Shown one piece after another: positions 9,131 through 18,893 of a stretch of 64,000 nucleotides of DNA. The notes below the pieces were generated by a model that did no database searches, was not told where the DNA came from, and saw only the letters and a program-made list of their open reading frames with translations. Positions within the stretch are counted from its first letter, which is position 1, and each line of letters begins with the position of its first letter. Location of the stretch: NCBI RefSeq assembly GCF_900070365.1, contig NZ_LN850107.1, positions 1,054,001 to 1,118,000 on the forward strand, given 5' to 3'. This DNA is from Alloactinosynnema sp. L-07 (GTDB taxonomy: Bacteria > Actinomycetota > Actinomycetes > Mycobacteriales > Pseudonocardiaceae). Made by a program: the position numbers and the translations under genes.

Positions 9131-10635
9131 GCGTCGACTGTCTCCTTCTCCTTGGTCCGCGCGGGGAGCATCCGGCGGATCAGAGGCCACAGCAGGATCA
9201 GGGCGATCACCGCGTAGATGGTGACCGAGAACGTCGTGTTCACCAGTCCTGACAGTTCCCCGTCGCTGAGTTGCAGCGCTCGACGCAGCTGCTGTTCGGC
9301 GTTCGGGCCGAGAATGACGCCGATGATCGCGGGGAGGACCGGCAGGCCGAAGCGGCGCATCATGAAGCCGACCAGGCCGATCACGAACAACAACACCAGG
9401 TCCAGCACGTCCGCGCTGACCGCGTACGCGCCGACGGCGGCGAAGAACAGGATTCCCGAGTACAGATAGGGCCGGGGGATCCGCAGCAGCTTCGCCCACA
9501 TCGGGGCCAGCGGCAGGTTCAGCACCAGCAGCAGCACCGTGCCGATGAACAGGCTCGCGATCAGCGCCCACACCAGCTCCGGCTCACGGGCGAACAGCAG
9601 CGGGCCGGGCTGGATCCCGTACTGCTGGAACGCCGCCAGCATCACCGCCGCGGTCGCCGTGGTCGGCAGACCGAGCGTCAGCATCGAGGTCAGCGTGCCC
9701 GCGGCCGACGCGCTCGCGGTGGCCTCCGGTCCGGCGACGCCCTCGATGGCGCCGTGGCCGAACTCCTCGGGGTGCTTGGACAGCTTCCGTTCGGTCACAT
9801 ACGACAGGAACGTCGGGATCTCCGCGCCGCCCGCGGGCACCGCGCCGAACGGGAAGCCGATCAGCGGGCCCCGCAGCCACGGCTTCCAGGACCGGCGGAT
9901 GTCGGCGCGGTCCATCCACGGCCGCCCGACCGGGATGACCGTGCCGGTGGTCCGCCGCAGGTGCGCGGCCACCCACAGCGCCTCGCCGACGGCGAACAGG
10001 CCGACCGCGACGACCACGACGTCGATGCCGTCGGCCAGGTGCAGCGAGCCGAAGGTCAGCCGGGCCTGGCCGGTGATCGGGTCGAGCCCGACCAGGCCGA
10101 TGGCCAGCCCGATGCCCAGCGAGGCGAACCCGCGCACCCGGGACGTGCCGAGTACCGAGGTCACCGCGATGAACGCGAGCACCATCACGGCGAAGTAGTC
10201 CGGCGCGCCGATGTCGACGGCCAGTTTCGCCACGGTCGGCGCCAGCAGCACGAGCAGCGTGGTGCCGACGATGCCGCCGATGAAGTGGCCGATCGCCGCC
10301 GCGGCGAGGGCCTGCGGGCCGCGGCCCTTGCGGGCCATCGGATGCCCGTCGATCGCCGCCACCACCGAGGCCGTCTCGCCGGGGGTGTTCAGCAGGATCG
10401 ACGTGGTCGACCCGCCGAACATTCCGCCGAAGTAGATCCCGGCGAACATGATGAACGCGCCGGTCGGCTCGATGCCGTAGGTGACCGGCAGCAGCAGCGC
10501 CACCGCCATAGCCGGGCCGATCCCGGGCAGCACGCCGATCGCGGTGCCGAGCAGGACACCGACGGCGGCGAGCAGCAGGTGCGTGGGGGTCAGCGCGGTG
10601 CCGAAGCCCGCGAGCAGGTTCTCGAAGGTACTCAC
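9127..10635 (-). CDS. tctA: Tripartite tricarboxylate transporter, large permease TctA
   Basis: 502-residue TctA-family protein with about 12 membrane helices. It forms the channel through which a tricarboxylate or related carboxylate is taken up with cations. Diagnostic elements are [17 protein letters not shown] (about 38-54), [15 protein letters not shown] (about 73-87) and the second-half repeat [22 protein letters not shown] 10635 follows the tctB stop by 1 base. The TAG stop lies in the terminal CTAG of the adjoining foldback repeat, so the extreme C-terminus may have been altered by that element. Confidence 0.95.
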   Translation of the reverse strand: MSTFENLLAGFGTALTPTHLLLAAVGVLLGTAIGVLPGIGPAMAVALLLPVTYGIEPTGAFIMFAGIYFGGMFGGSTTSILLNTPGETASVVAAIDGHPMARKGRGPQALAAAAIGHFIGGIVGTTLLVLLAPTVAKLAVDIGAPDYFAVMVLAFIAVTSVLGTSRVRGFASLGIGLAIGLVGLDPITGQARLTFGSLHLADGIDVVVVAVGLFAVGEALWVAAHLRRTTGTVIPVGRPWMDRADIRRSWKPWLRGPLIGFPFGAVPAGGAEIPTFLSYVTERKLSKHPEEFGHGAIEGVAGPEATASASAAGTLTSMLTLGLPTTATAAVMLAAFQQYGIQPGPLLFAREPELVWALIASLFIGTVLLLVLNLPLAPMWAKLLRIPRPYLYSGILFFAAVGAYAVSADVLDLVLLFVIGLVGFMMRRFGLPVLPAIIGVILGPNAEQQLRRALQLSDGELSGLVNTTFSVTIYAVIALILLWPLIRRMLPARTKEKETVDA

Positions 10636-10636
10636 G

Positions 10637-11155
10637 TCACACCAGTCCCGTCAGCGGACCGCCCGGCAGGGTGACGCCGAGCAGGCCGTGGAAGACCACG
10701 TAGGTGCCTACCGACAGCGTCACCGCGACGACCGCGTCCCGCACGTACTTCCTGCTGCCCAACGCGTAGGCCGCGCCCCAGAACTGCACGGCCCCGGAGA
10801 TCGGGAAGCCGACCGTGTCGATCAGGGCGATGTTCGCCAGGAACGCCGCGGCGAGCAGTCCGACCGTGCGCCAGTCCGGGGGCGTGGACAGGTCGACGTC
10901 CTCACCGGACTCCGCCTGTCCACGCCCGCCGCGCAGCACATTCACCGCCAGCGCTATCGCGATGGCGATCAGCCCGCCGCCGACCATTGTCGGCACGGCG
11001 GCGGGCCCCACCGGTCCGCGCTGGGCGAAGTCGGTCGGCAGGGTGAGCGCGTCGGCGAGGACCAACGCGCCCAACCCGGCCAGAAAGACCGCGACGCCCA
11101 ACTCAGAGTGCTGCCGCAGCCACGAGCGGCGGCGCACCTCGACGGTCGTCGTCAT
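10637..11155 (-). CDS. tctB: Tripartite tricarboxylate transporter, small permease TctB
   Basis: 172-residue small membrane subunit of the TTT transporter, with four predicted helices (about 20-38, 52-70, 98-115, 128-165) and a charged cytoplasmic loop. ATG 11155 overlaps the tctC stop (ATGA), which fixes the start; a longer frame to 11281 would sit inside tctC. Sequence conservation in TctB is low, so the call rests on size, topology and position between tctC and tctA. Confidence 0.9.
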   Translation of the reverse strand: MTTTVEVRRRSWLRQHSELGVAVFLAGLGALVLADALTLPTDFAQRGPVGPAAVPTMVGGGLIAIAIALAVNVLRGGRGQAESGEDVDLSTPPDWRTVGLLAAAFLANIALIDTVGFPISGAVQFWGAAYALGSRKYVRDAVVAVTLSVGTYVVFHGLLGVTLPGGPLTGLV

Positions 11156-12135
11156 GCGGTCAGGCCCAGATCCTTGAGCACCAAGCCAACCCGGTCGTTC
11201 TCCGACTTGAGGAACGTGGCGAACTCGGGGCCGGTGATGAACGCGTCCTGCCAGCCGTTCTTGCTCAGCGCGTCCTTCCACGCCTTCGACTCGTGCAGCG
11301 ACTTGTAGAGGGCGACCAGCGCGTCGCGGTCCTGGTCGCTGATCCCGGGCGGCGCGACGACTCCGCGCCAGTTGGTGAACTCGACGTCCACACCGGACTC
11401 CTTGAGCGTCGGCGCGTCGATCCCGGACACCCGCTTCGGCCCGGTCACGGCCAGCACCCGCAGCTCGCCCGCCTTGACCTGGTCGGCGTACTCACCGACG
11501 CCGGAGACGCCGAAGGCGACCTTGTCGCCGAGCACCGAGGCCAGCAGCTCGCCGCCGCCGTCGAACGGCACGTAGTTGACCGCCTTCGGCTCCAGGCCGA
11601 TCGCCTTGGCCACCAGCATCGGCGCCAGGTGGTCCGGCCCGCCGGGGGAGGACCCGCCGCCGACCGGCACCTTGCCCGGGTCGGCCTTCCACGCCTCGAT
11701 GAGCTGCTTGATGCTGGTGTACTTGGAGTTCTTCGACACCACGATGATGTCGGGCTCCTCGATCAGCCGGGCGATCGGCGTGGTCTCCTGCAGGGTCGAC
11801 GGCGACTTGTTCGTGTAGACGCTGCCCACGACGCCCAGGCCCATCTGCATGATGAGCTTGCCGTTGCCCTTCTCGCTGACCAGGCGGCCCAGGCCGACCG
11901 TGCCGCCCGCGCCCGGCAGGTTGAAGACCTCGACGTTGCGGGCCAGCCCGGCCTCTTCCATCGCCTTGGCCGCGGTGCGCGCGGTGATGTCGTAGCCGCC
12001 GCCGGGGGTGTTGGGCACCATCAGCCGCAGGCCGGTGACCTTGGCCGCCGACTCGCTCTCCGCGGTGTTGCACGCCGTCACGCCCGTGACCGCCACCAGC
12101 GCCGCCAATAGCGGAATGATTCTGCGTGACCTCAC
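11152..12135 (-). CDS. tctC: Tripartite tricarboxylate transporter, solute-binding lipoprotein TctC
   Basis: 327-residue Bug/TctC-family binding protein that catches the carboxylate outside the membrane and delivers it to TctAB. A lipoprotein signal ends at VTAC (Cys22). Family signatures are MVPNTPGGGYDITAR (about 39-53), GAGGTVGLG (about 75-83) and GGGSSPGGPDHL. It is the first gene of the tctCBA operon and is divergent from the sensor kinase gene, with a 170-base gap that must hold both promoters. Citrate is the classic ligand, but Bug proteins bind many carboxylates, so the ligand is open. Confidence 0.93.
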   Translation of the reverse strand: MRSRRIIPLLAALVAVTGVTACNTAESESAAKVTGLRLMVPNTPGGGYDITARTAAKAMEEAGLARNVEVFNLPGAGGTVGLGRLVSEKGNGKLIMQMGLGVVGSVYTNKSPSTLQETTPIARLIEEPDIIVVSKNSKYTSIKQLIEAWKADPGKVPVGGGSSPGGPDHLAPMLVAKAIGLEPKAVNYVPFDGGGELLASVLGDKVAFGVSGVGEYADQVKAGELRVLAVTGPKRVSGIDAPTLKESGVDVEFTNWRGVVAPPGISDQDRDALVALYKSLHESKAWKDALSKNGWQDAFITGPEFATFLKSENDRVGLVLKDLGLTA

Positions 12136-12305
12136 TGTGATCCCTGCCTCTCTCGTCGAGTGCCCCGAATCGTGCGGCGCGGCGGGCGTGGCGTCACGGT
12201 TGCGTGCGCATCGGTCGATTTGCTCGTTTTGCTCACGGCTGGAGCCACCGGGTTAGGGTCACACTCTCTCTGCTGACGCACGCGCCGTGGCCAGGAGGTG
12301 AGCGC

Positions 12306-13862
12306 ATGGGTAAGAAGGGCTCGCTCGCCCGCCAGCTGCTGGTGTTGCAGCTGCTCAGCGTGCTGGTGCTGCTCGTGGCGGTGGCCGCGGTGAGCCTCGC
12401 GCAGGTCGGGCAGAGCTTCCGGGACACCGAGGGCAGGCGGATGCTCGGGTTGGCCGAGGACGTCGCGGCCAACCAGGGCCTGCGGTTCTCCCTGGCCGAC
12501 CGGGCCCGGCACGAGATGCTCGCGCCGTTCGCCGAGTCGGCCCGCAGCCAGTCCGGGGCCAGCTTCGTCATCATCGCCCGGCCGGACCGCACGGTGCTGA
12601 CCTCGCCGGACCCCCGGCAGAACGGCGAGCCGCTGCCCATCGGCGACAGCACGATCACGTCGGGCCGCTCGTGGGTTGGCGAGGTGGACGGGGCGATGGT
12701 GGCGCACGTGCCGGTCATGGGCCTGGCGGGCGACGTGATCGGCATCGTCGCGGCGGGCCAGGACCTGCCCAGCGTGTGGCAGGCCATGGTCGACTCGCCC
12801 GCCGACGTGCTCGTGCTGCTCGGCATCGCCACCGCGCTGGGCGTCGTCGGGTCGTTCTGGCTGGCGTGGTGGGTCAAGCGACAGACCCTGGGGCTGGAGC
12901 CCGCCGAGATCACCGGCTTGGTCGAGCACCGCGAGGCGATGCTGCACGGCATCCGCGAGGGTGTCGTCGGCCTTGACCCGCAGCACCGGATCACCCTGGT
13001 CAACGACCAGGCCCGCACCCTGCTGTCGCTGCCCGACCGGGTGGTCGGGTCGGCGGTGGCCGACCTGGATCTCAATGGGCGGCTGCTCGACGTGCTTACC
13101 GGCCGGGCCGCCGGGTCCGACCAGATCGTGCTGCGCAAAGGGCGGGTCCTGGTGATGAACCGGGTGCCGATCTCGATCGGCACCCGCGGCCTCGGCGCCG
13201 TGGTCACCCTGCGGGACCGGACCGAGTTGGTGCGGCTGCGCGACGAGCTGGCGGCCAACCGCAACATCACCGACACCCTGCGCGCGCAGGCGCACGAGTT
13301 CTCCAACCGGCTGCACACCATCTCCGGCCTGATCGAGCTGGGGGAGTACGACGAGGTGCGCCGGTTCGTCACCCGGGTCAGCACGACCATGGACCGCTGG
13401 CACGCCGAGGTCAGCACCCGCATCGCCGACCCGTCGGTGGCCGCCCTGCTCATCGCCAAGGCCAGCCTTGCCGCCGAACAGGGCGTCGACCTGCGCCTGG
13501 CCGACTCGGCGCGGCTCGGCGAGGTCGATGAGCGGCTCTCGGCCGACCTGGTGACGGTGCTGGGGAACCTGGTCGACAACGCGCTCGACGCGCTGCCGGG
13601 TCCGGGCGGGTGGATCGAGGTGGACGTGGCGCACACGGAGGTCGTCCGGGTCGTGGTGCGCGACTCCGGGCCAGGGGTGGCCCCGGACCTGGCGGAGGAG
13701 ATCTTCCGCAACGGGTTCACCACCAAGGCCGCCGAGGAGGGCGGCCAGCGCGGACTCGGTCTCGCGCTGACCCGGCAGGCGTGTGTGCGCAGATCGGGTT
13801 CGGTGACGGTGCACAACGCGGACGGAGCGGTCTTCACCGCGACTTTGCCGGTGACGCCATGA
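12306..13862 (+). CDS. CitA/DcuS-type sensor histidine kinase
   Basis: 518-residue membrane kinase that probably senses the carboxylate imported by TctCBA. Two helices (about 14-36 and 170-190) bracket an extracytoplasmic PDC-type sensor domain. A PAS domain follows (about 215-310), then a SpoOB-type dimerisation segment with the phosphoacceptor in QAHEFSNRLHTISGL, and an ATPase domain with VDNALDAL (N-box) and RGLGLAL (G-box). ATG 12306 has AGGAGG 8 bases upstream. The stop overlaps the regulator start (ATGA). Confidence 0.92.
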   Translation: MGKKGSLARQLLVLQLLSVLVLLVAVAAVSLAQVGQSFRDTEGRRMLGLAEDVAANQGLRFSLADRARHEMLAPFAESARSQSGASFVIIARPDRTVLTSPDPRQNGEPLPIGDSTITSGRSWVGEVDGAMVAHVPVMGLAGDVIGIVAAGQDLPSVWQAMVDSPADVLVLLGIATALGVVGSFWLAWWVKRQTLGLEPAEITGLVEHREAMLHGIREGVVGLDPQHRITLVNDQARTLLSLPDRVVGSAVADLDLNGRLLDVLTGRAAGSDQIVLRKGRVLVMNRVPISIGTRGLGAVVTLRDRTELVRLRDELAANRNITDTLRAQAHEFSNRLHTISGLIELGEYDEVRRFVTRVSTTMDRWHAEVSTRIADPSVAALLIAKASLAAEQGVDLRLADSARLGEVDERLSADLVTVLGNLVDNALDALPGPGGWIEVDVAHTEVVRVVVRDSGPGVAPDLAEEIFRNGFTTKAAEEGGQRGLGLALTRQACVRRSGSVTVHNADGAVFTATLPVTP

Positions 13863-14530
13863 TCCGCGTCCTGGTGGTCGACGACGACTTCATGGTCGCC
13901 AAGGTGCACAGCGGCTACGTCGCCCGCACGCCGGGTTTCACCGTTGTGGGGGTCGCCCACACGGGGGCGGACACGGTGCGGGCGGTCGACCGACTGCGGC
14001 CCGACCTGGTGCTGCTGGACATCTACCTGCCGGACATGGACGGCATCGCCGTGCTGCGCGAGCTGCGCAGCGGGTCGTCGGTCGACCCGGACGTGATCGT
14101 CATCAGCGCCGCGACCGACGTGGACACGGTTCGCCGGGCCATGCGCAGCGGCGTCCTGCACTACCTGATCAAGCCGTTCTCCTACTCGGCGCTCTATGAT
14201 CAACTCCAGCACTTCGCCGCCCTGCACACCCGATTGAGCGCGTTGTCGACCGCTGGCCAGTCCGATGTGGACAAAGTGTTCGGCGCTCGACCCGGCGGGA
14301 CTTCGGCGTTGCCCAAGGGGCTGACCGCCGAAACCGGCGACCTGGTGGCGCGGGCGCTGCGATCGGCGGACGAGGACATGTCAGCCGCGGAGTGCGCTGT
14401 CGTCGCTGCTCTCTCGCGGGCCAGTGCTCGGCGGTACCTGGAACACTTCGTGGACACCGGGCGGGCTGTTGTCCGGCTGCGGTACGGCGGGACAGGCAGG
14501 CCGGAACGGCGTTACCGGTGGGTGGTGTAG
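13859..14530 (+). CDS. CitB/DcuR-type response regulator
   Basis: 223-residue response regulator coupled to the kinase by a 4-base overlap. The receiver domain has VVDDDF, phosphoacceptor Asp in LVLLDIYLPD (about residue 59), and the switch Lys in YLIKPFSY. The C-terminal half (about 150-223) carries a helix-turn-helix (AECAVVAALSRASARRYLEHF) and the RYGGTGRPERRYRW wing of the CitB family. It probably activates tctCBA. Its 3' end overlaps the convergent permease gene by 19 bases. Confidence 0.92.
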   Translation: MIRVLVVDDDFMVAKVHSGYVARTPGFTVVGVAHTGADTVRAVDRLRPDLVLLDIYLPDMDGIAVLRELRSGSSVDPDVIVISAATDVDTVRRAMRSGVLHYLIKPFSYSALYDQLQHFAALHTRLSALSTAGQSDVDKVFGARPGGTSALPKGLTAETGDLVARALRSADEDMSAAECAVVAALSRASARRYLEHFVDTGRAVVRLRYGGTGRPERRYRWVV

Positions 14531-15543
14531 CGGGCGTGATACCGGCGGATCAGGCGCCACTGGAGGAACACCGCCGCACCCGTGCACAGGAGCATGACCA
14601 GGGTCGCGGCCGCCGCGTAGCCGTACCGTAGGTACTCGAAGGCGTTGCGGTAGACGAAGAGCGGCAGGTACGTGGTGGCGTAGGGCGGTGGGCCACCCTC
14701 GGTGACCACGAGTGCGGGGACGAACGAGAACTGGAAGCTCAAGATCGTGTCCCGCAGCAGCAGCAACCCGAGCACCGGCGCCATCAGCGGCAGCGTCACC
14801 CGACGCAGGAGGTACCAGCCGGTGGCGCCCTCGATGGCGGCCATCTCATAGACCTCCGCGGGCACCGCGCGGCGGGCGACGAGCAGGACGATGAACGTCT
14901 CACCGATGGTGAACAGACTCATCAGGATGATTCCGGCGCGCGCGTCGGTCGGGTCGGTGAGCCAGTTGGGGATCGAGTCGGGCTCGGCGAAGGTGCGCAG
15001 GATCTGGTTGATCGGGCCGTACATGGGGTTCAGCAGCCACAGCCATAACAGCCCGTAGGCGACCTCCGGCACGGCGGCGGGCAGGGTGACCGCGGTCCGC
15101 GCGGTCCCCACGCCGGGGGCGCGGCGGTACAGCAGCAGGGCCAACCCGAACGCGAGCAACAGCCGGAGCGGCACGGCGACCGCGGCGAACCCCAGCGAGT
15201 TGGACAGGGCGGCGTGAAAGGCGGGACTGCCCGCCAGTTCGACGAAGTTGGCGACACCGACCCACTCGACGGCGCCGATCAGGTCGTAGTCGGCGAACGC
15301 GAGGGCGAAGGTGACCAGGGACGGGCCCAGCACCAGCAGCACAAGCCCGACCAGGTACGGCGCGAGCATCAACCCAAGCTGCCCACGCCGAGACAACCGC
15401 CGCCGCCGTGCTCCACCGCCGGACGGCACGCGGTCAGGCACCACATGTTTTGGTGATGCTTCGCCGCCCATCTGTGTCAGGTCCGGTGTCGCCGGGTCCG
15501 TCTCGGCCAGGTCGGCGTTTCTCGGTCGGCTGTGGCCGGGCAC
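14512..15543 (-). CDS. Sugar ABC transporter permease, MalF/UgpA type
   Basis: 343-residue permease with six membrane helices from about residue 57 and the coupling motif EMAAIEGATGWYLLRRVTLP (EAA loop). The first 55 residues are polar. GTG 15543 follows the ATPase stop directly (TAGGTG); the ATG at 15471 is an alternative that would remove part of the polar N-terminus. Last gene of the minus-strand importer operon permease-SBP-ATPase-permease. Confidence 0.9.
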   Translation of the reverse strand: MPGHSRPRNADLAETDPATPDLTQMGGEASPKHVVPDRVPSGGGARRRRLSRRGQLGLMLAPYLVGLVLLVLGPSLVTFALAFADYDLIGAVEWVGVANFVELAGSPAFHAALSNSLGFAAVAVPLRLLLAFGLALLLYRRAPGVGTARTAVTLPAAVPEVAYGLLWLWLLNPMYGPINQILRTFAEPDSIPNWLTDPTDARAGIILMSLFTIGETFIVLLVARRAVPAEVYEMAAIEGATGWYLLRRVTLPLMAPVLGLLLLRDTILSFQFSFVPALVVTEGGPPPYATTYLPLFVYRNAFEYLRYGYAAAATLVMLLCTGAAVFLQWRLIRRYHARYTTHR

Positions 15544-16542
15544 CTAAGGGACCCGCTTTCCGTCGACGTCGAACGCGTGCAGGTCGGCGTCCGTAGCGTT
15601 CGCCACCACCGCCGCGCCGGGTTCCGGGCGAGAACTCGCGGGGACCCGGGCGACCAGCGGGTGGTCGCCGATGCGCAGGCGGACCCACGCGTCCTCGCCG
15701 ATCACCTCCATCCCCGTGACCGTCGCGGCGTGCCCAGAGCCGGTAGCCGCCAGTCGTACGGCCTCCGGCCGGATGCCGATCCGGTGGCCGCCGGGAACCC
15801 GCCACGGGCCGTCGCCGGGCAGGAGGTTCATCGCGGGGGAGCCGACGAAACCCGCGACGAAGGTGGTGGCGGGTCGCCGCCAGATCTCGTCGGGGGTGCC
15901 GATCTGCTCGATCCGGCCGTCGTGCAGTACCGCTATCCGGTCGGCGATGGCCAGGGCCTCGGTCTGGTCGTGGGTGACGTGCACCATCGTCGCCCCGACC
16001 CGGTCGTGCAGGGCGCGGAGTTCCACTCTGGTCCGCACTCTCGACTCGGCGTCCAAATTGGACAATGGCTCGTCCAGTAGGAACAGTGCGGGCTCGCGCA
16101 CCAGCGCCCTGGCCAGTGCGACGCGTTGGCGTTCGCCGCCGGAGAGCTGGTCCGGTCTGCGGGGGAGCACCTGATCACACCCCGCCACGGTGGCGGCCTC
16201 CTGCGATCGCCGACGCGCCTCGGTCCGGCTGACGCCGCGGGCGCGGAGGCCGAACCCGATGTTGTCGATCACGCTCAAGTGCGGGAACAGCGCGTAGGAC
16301 TGGAACACCATCGACACGTCGCGCTCGCCGGGGCTCAGCGCGGTGACGTCCCGGCCCGCGATGCGCACGACGCCCGCCGCGGTCGGGTGCAGGCCCGCGA
16401 TCACCCGCAGCAGCGTGGACTTGCCCGCGCCGGACGGCCCCAGCAGCACCAGCAGCTCGCCTTTCGCCGCCGTCAGGTCGATGCCGCTGAGTGTCTCGGT
16501 GCCACCGTGGGCCGCGCGCACGGACTCCAGATCCAGGCTCAT
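15544..16542 (-). CDS. Sugar ABC transporter ATP-binding protein, MsmK/UgpC type
   Basis: 332-residue importer ATPase. Walker A is GPSGAGKST, the signature is LSGGERQRVALARAL, Walker B is LFLLDEPLSNLD, and the H-loop is MVHVTHDQTEAL. A C-terminal TOBE domain (about 235-330) contains GIRPEAVRL. ATG 16542 overlaps the binding-protein stop (ATGA), which fixes the start against a longer frame. It energises the two flanking permeases. Confidence 0.94.
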   Translation of the reverse strand: MSLDLESVRAAHGGTETLSGIDLTAAKGELLVLLGPSGAGKSTLLRVIAGLHPTAAGVVRIAGRDVTALSPGERDVSMVFQSYALFPHLSVIDNIGFGLRARGVSRTEARRRSQEAATVAGCDQVLPRRPDQLSGGERQRVALARALVREPALFLLDEPLSNLDAESRVRTRVELRALHDRVGATMVHVTHDQTEALAIADRIAVLHDGRIEQIGTPDEIWRRPATTFVAGFVGSPAMNLLPGDGPWRVPGGHRIGIRPEAVRLAATGSGHAATVTGMEVIGEDAWVRLRIGDHPLVARVPASSRPEPGAAVVANATDADLHAFDVDGKRVP

Positions 16543-17873
16543 CGTCCGCGCTCGAACAGTGACCTGGTCTGCTCGTCTAGTTGACGCGCGACTTCCTGGG
16601 GCTGGTGGCCGTAGTAGAGGGCGTTCTCCAGGATGCCGTTGGCCACGTCCTCGATCTCCGGCCACGTCGAGATCGTCGGGGTGGCCCGGATCGTGGCGAT
16701 GGAGTCGAGGAACACCGCGGCGCTGCGCGGCGGCTTGGTCGCGTCGAGGAACGCGGGCGACCGGGAAACCTCCACAGTGGACGGAACGGTCCGGCCGGTC
16801 CTCGCCATGATCGCGGCGCCTTCCTTGCCCAGCGCGTACTCCACGAACCGCCAGGCGCCGGACTTGTTCTTCGAGCCCTTCGTGACGCAGTACGCGTCGC
16901 TGTGCAGGACGGTGGCGGGGGACTTGTGCACCGGCAGCGGCGCCACGTCCCACTCGAAGCCGGTGATCTTGCGGAAGGTGGTGGTCGAGCGGCGCGACGA
17001 CATCAGCATGCCGAGTTTGCCCGCGGCGAACCTGGCCTCGTCGTCCTCGCTCTCCACCTCCTGGTCTGTGGGCACGACGCCGTGGCGGCCGCGCAGGTCG
17101 ATGAACTCCGACAGCGCCTCGATCGCCGGACCGTCCAAGGCGAACCGGGTCGGCCGCCGCTCATCGTCGAACAGGGTGCCGCCGTTGGACCACACGAACG
17201 GCGCGAGCCGGATGACCTCGGGGGACACGCCGAGGCCGTAGGTGGCCGGAGGCGGACCGGTTGGCGCGGGGGTGCCCGGCGCGGCGTCCGGGTCGGCGCC
17301 CTTGGCCACGTCGCCGTTGGCGTCGCGGGTCAGCCCGGCCGCGGTGGCCACCATGTCGGGCCAGCCCCAGCCCGGCTTCGGCTCGGCGATGCCGTACTTG
17401 GCGAACAGGGTCCGGTTGTAGTACACGACCAGGCTGGACACGTTCTGCGGCATGCACAGCTGCTTGCCGTCGATCTGGAACGCCGACAGCGCCTGCGGGT
17501 AGAAGTCCGCGGCACGGATCGCCTTGGACTGGTCGAGCCGCTCCTGCACCGGCTCGATGGCGTCGCGCTTGGCGAACTGGCCGTAGAACCGGTAGTTCAT
17601 CAGGAACAGGTCCGGCGGGTTGCCGCCGGAGATCGACGTGGACAGCTTGGTGATCAGGTCCTTGCGGTCGCTCGCCTCGATCAGCCGCAGGTCCGCGCCG
17701 GGCACCGCGAGCTCGTAGGCGGCCTCGAGTTCGCGGTACGCGGCCAGCTCGTTGGGGTCGCCGAAGACCAGCAGGCTCACCGACCCGGCTGGTCCAGCGG
17801 CCACCTCGGCCGAGCAGGCCGACGCCACGGTCGCCGTCGCCATGAGCAGTGCCAGCGAGCGCGCGAATCTCAT
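16539..17873 (-). CDS. Sugar ABC transporter solute-binding lipoprotein
   Basis: 444-residue family 1 binding protein. A lipoprotein signal peptide ends at ASAC (Cys20). The N-lobe has the DLITKLSTSISGGNPPDLFLM pattern typical of sugar-binding proteins. ATG 17873 overlaps the upstream permease stop (ATGA). An internal loop rich in Pro, Ala and Asp near residue 200-215 is unusual but in frame. No sugar hydrolase or repressor gene is adjacent, so the ligand cannot be inferred. Confidence 0.92.
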   Translation of the reverse strand: MRFARSLALLMATATVASACSAEVAAGPAGSVSLLVFGDPNELAAYRELEAAYELAVPGADLRLIEASDRKDLITKLSTSISGGNPPDLFLMNYRFYGQFAKRDAIEPVQERLDQSKAIRAADFYPQALSAFQIDGKQLCMPQNVSSLVVYYNRTLFAKYGIAEPKPGWGWPDMVATAAGLTRDANGDVAKGADPDAAPGTPAPTGPPPATYGLGVSPEVIRLAPFVWSNGGTLFDDERRPTRFALDGPAIEALSEFIDLRGRHGVVPTDQEVESEDDEARFAAGKLGMLMSSRRSTTTFRKITGFEWDVAPLPVHKSPATVLHSDAYCVTKGSKNKSGAWRFVEYALGKEGAAIMARTGRTVPSTVEVSRSPAFLDATKPPRSAAVFLDSIATIRATPTISTWPEIEDVANGILENALYYGHQPQEVARQLDEQTRSLFERGR

Positions 17874-18682
17874 TCCCCTTGTCCTTTCCTGAGCCGCAGA
17901 CCTCGTTGGGCCACGGCGAACACCATCAGTGCGGGCACGGTCGCCAAGACGGCGCCCGCGAGGAAGACCGGGAAGTCGGTCGGGTCGAGCGTGGCCAGCG
18001 ACCGCAGCGCGAGCGGCAGGGTGAAGGTGTCGCGCTCGTAGAGGAACACCAGCGGGTCGAGGAAGTTCGACCAGGTGAGCACGAACGTCAGTGCCGCGAC
18101 GCCGGCGGTCACCGGCCGCACCAGCGGCATCCCGACCTGCCACCAGATCCGCAAGGGCGACATGTCCTCCAACCGGCACGCGTCGTACAGCTCGGCGGGC
18201 ACCGCGCGGAACGCCAGGTAGTAGACCAGCGGGTACAGCGGCGAGGTGGCGATCAGCGCGGGCGCGATCAGCGGGGCCAGGGTACCGGTCAGGTCCAGCG
18301 CCCGGAACAGCGCGAACCTGGGCACAAGCAGGGCGATCGCGGGCACCATCAGCGCCACCAGCGACAGCCCGATCACCACCCGCGCGGTCCGCGGCGACAC
18401 CTGGGTGAGCGCGAACCCGGCCGTGGCCGCGACAAGCACGCTCAACGGCACCGCGATCAAGCACACCAGCGCGGAGTTCAGCGTTGCTCTGGCCAGACCA
18501 CCCAGTTCGACCGATTGGCGGTATCCCTGTGTCGACAAGGGATCCGGCACCAGGTCGGGGGTGACCGGCGGGGGCAGGCCTGGCATGTGCAGCGACCCAG
18601 ACACCAACAGGACCAGTAGCGCGCCGAAGACCGCGACCACGGCGATCGCGCCCATGGCGCGTCCGAGACCGCTGCTGTGCAT
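17870..18682 (-). CDS. Sugar ABC transporter permease, MalG/UgpE type
   Basis: 270-residue permease with six helices and the coupling loop LYDACRLEDMSPLRIWWQVGMPLVRP. ATG 18682 fits the family length and has AGGAG about 12 bases upstream; the frame runs further to 18784 without homology. It is the first gene of the four-gene importer operon, in which the permease precedes the binding protein. That order is less usual than a binding protein first. The 211-base gap to the divergent BNR gene must contain the operon promoter. Confidence 0.88.
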   Translation of the reverse strand: MHSSGLGRAMGAIAVVAVFGALLVLLVSGSLHMPGLPPPVTPDLVPDPLSTQGYRQSVELGGLARATLNSALVCLIAVPLSVLVAATAGFALTQVSPRTARVVIGLSLVALMVPAIALLVPRFALFRALDLTGTLAPLIAPALIATSPLYPLVYYLAFRAVPAELYDACRLEDMSPLRIWWQVGMPLVRPVTAGVAALTFVLTWSNFLDPLVFLYERDTFTLPLALRSLATLDPTDFPVFLAGAVLATVPALMVFAVAQRGLRLRKGQGE

Positions 18683-18893
18683 GGCGGTTGCCGCTCCTGC
18701 CAACGAAGACAAGCCGCGGCGTGCCACCGCGGCCGGGGAACGGTGGCACACCGCCCTGGCCGAACACAATGGCAACTGCGGCAAAAACCCGTAGGTGAAT
18801 TGCCCGATTCGGCCCTGTCCGCCGTGTCCCTCCGTGCCCGATCATGGCGCCGGCGTCCTGCACACGCCGTATTTCGCGAGGGAAAGGGCGTCG

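Noticed and set aside
18683..18893. A regulator gene for the sugar ABC importer in the gap before the BNR gene
   Set aside because: The gap is only 211 bases and holds no frame with a plausible start or domain.
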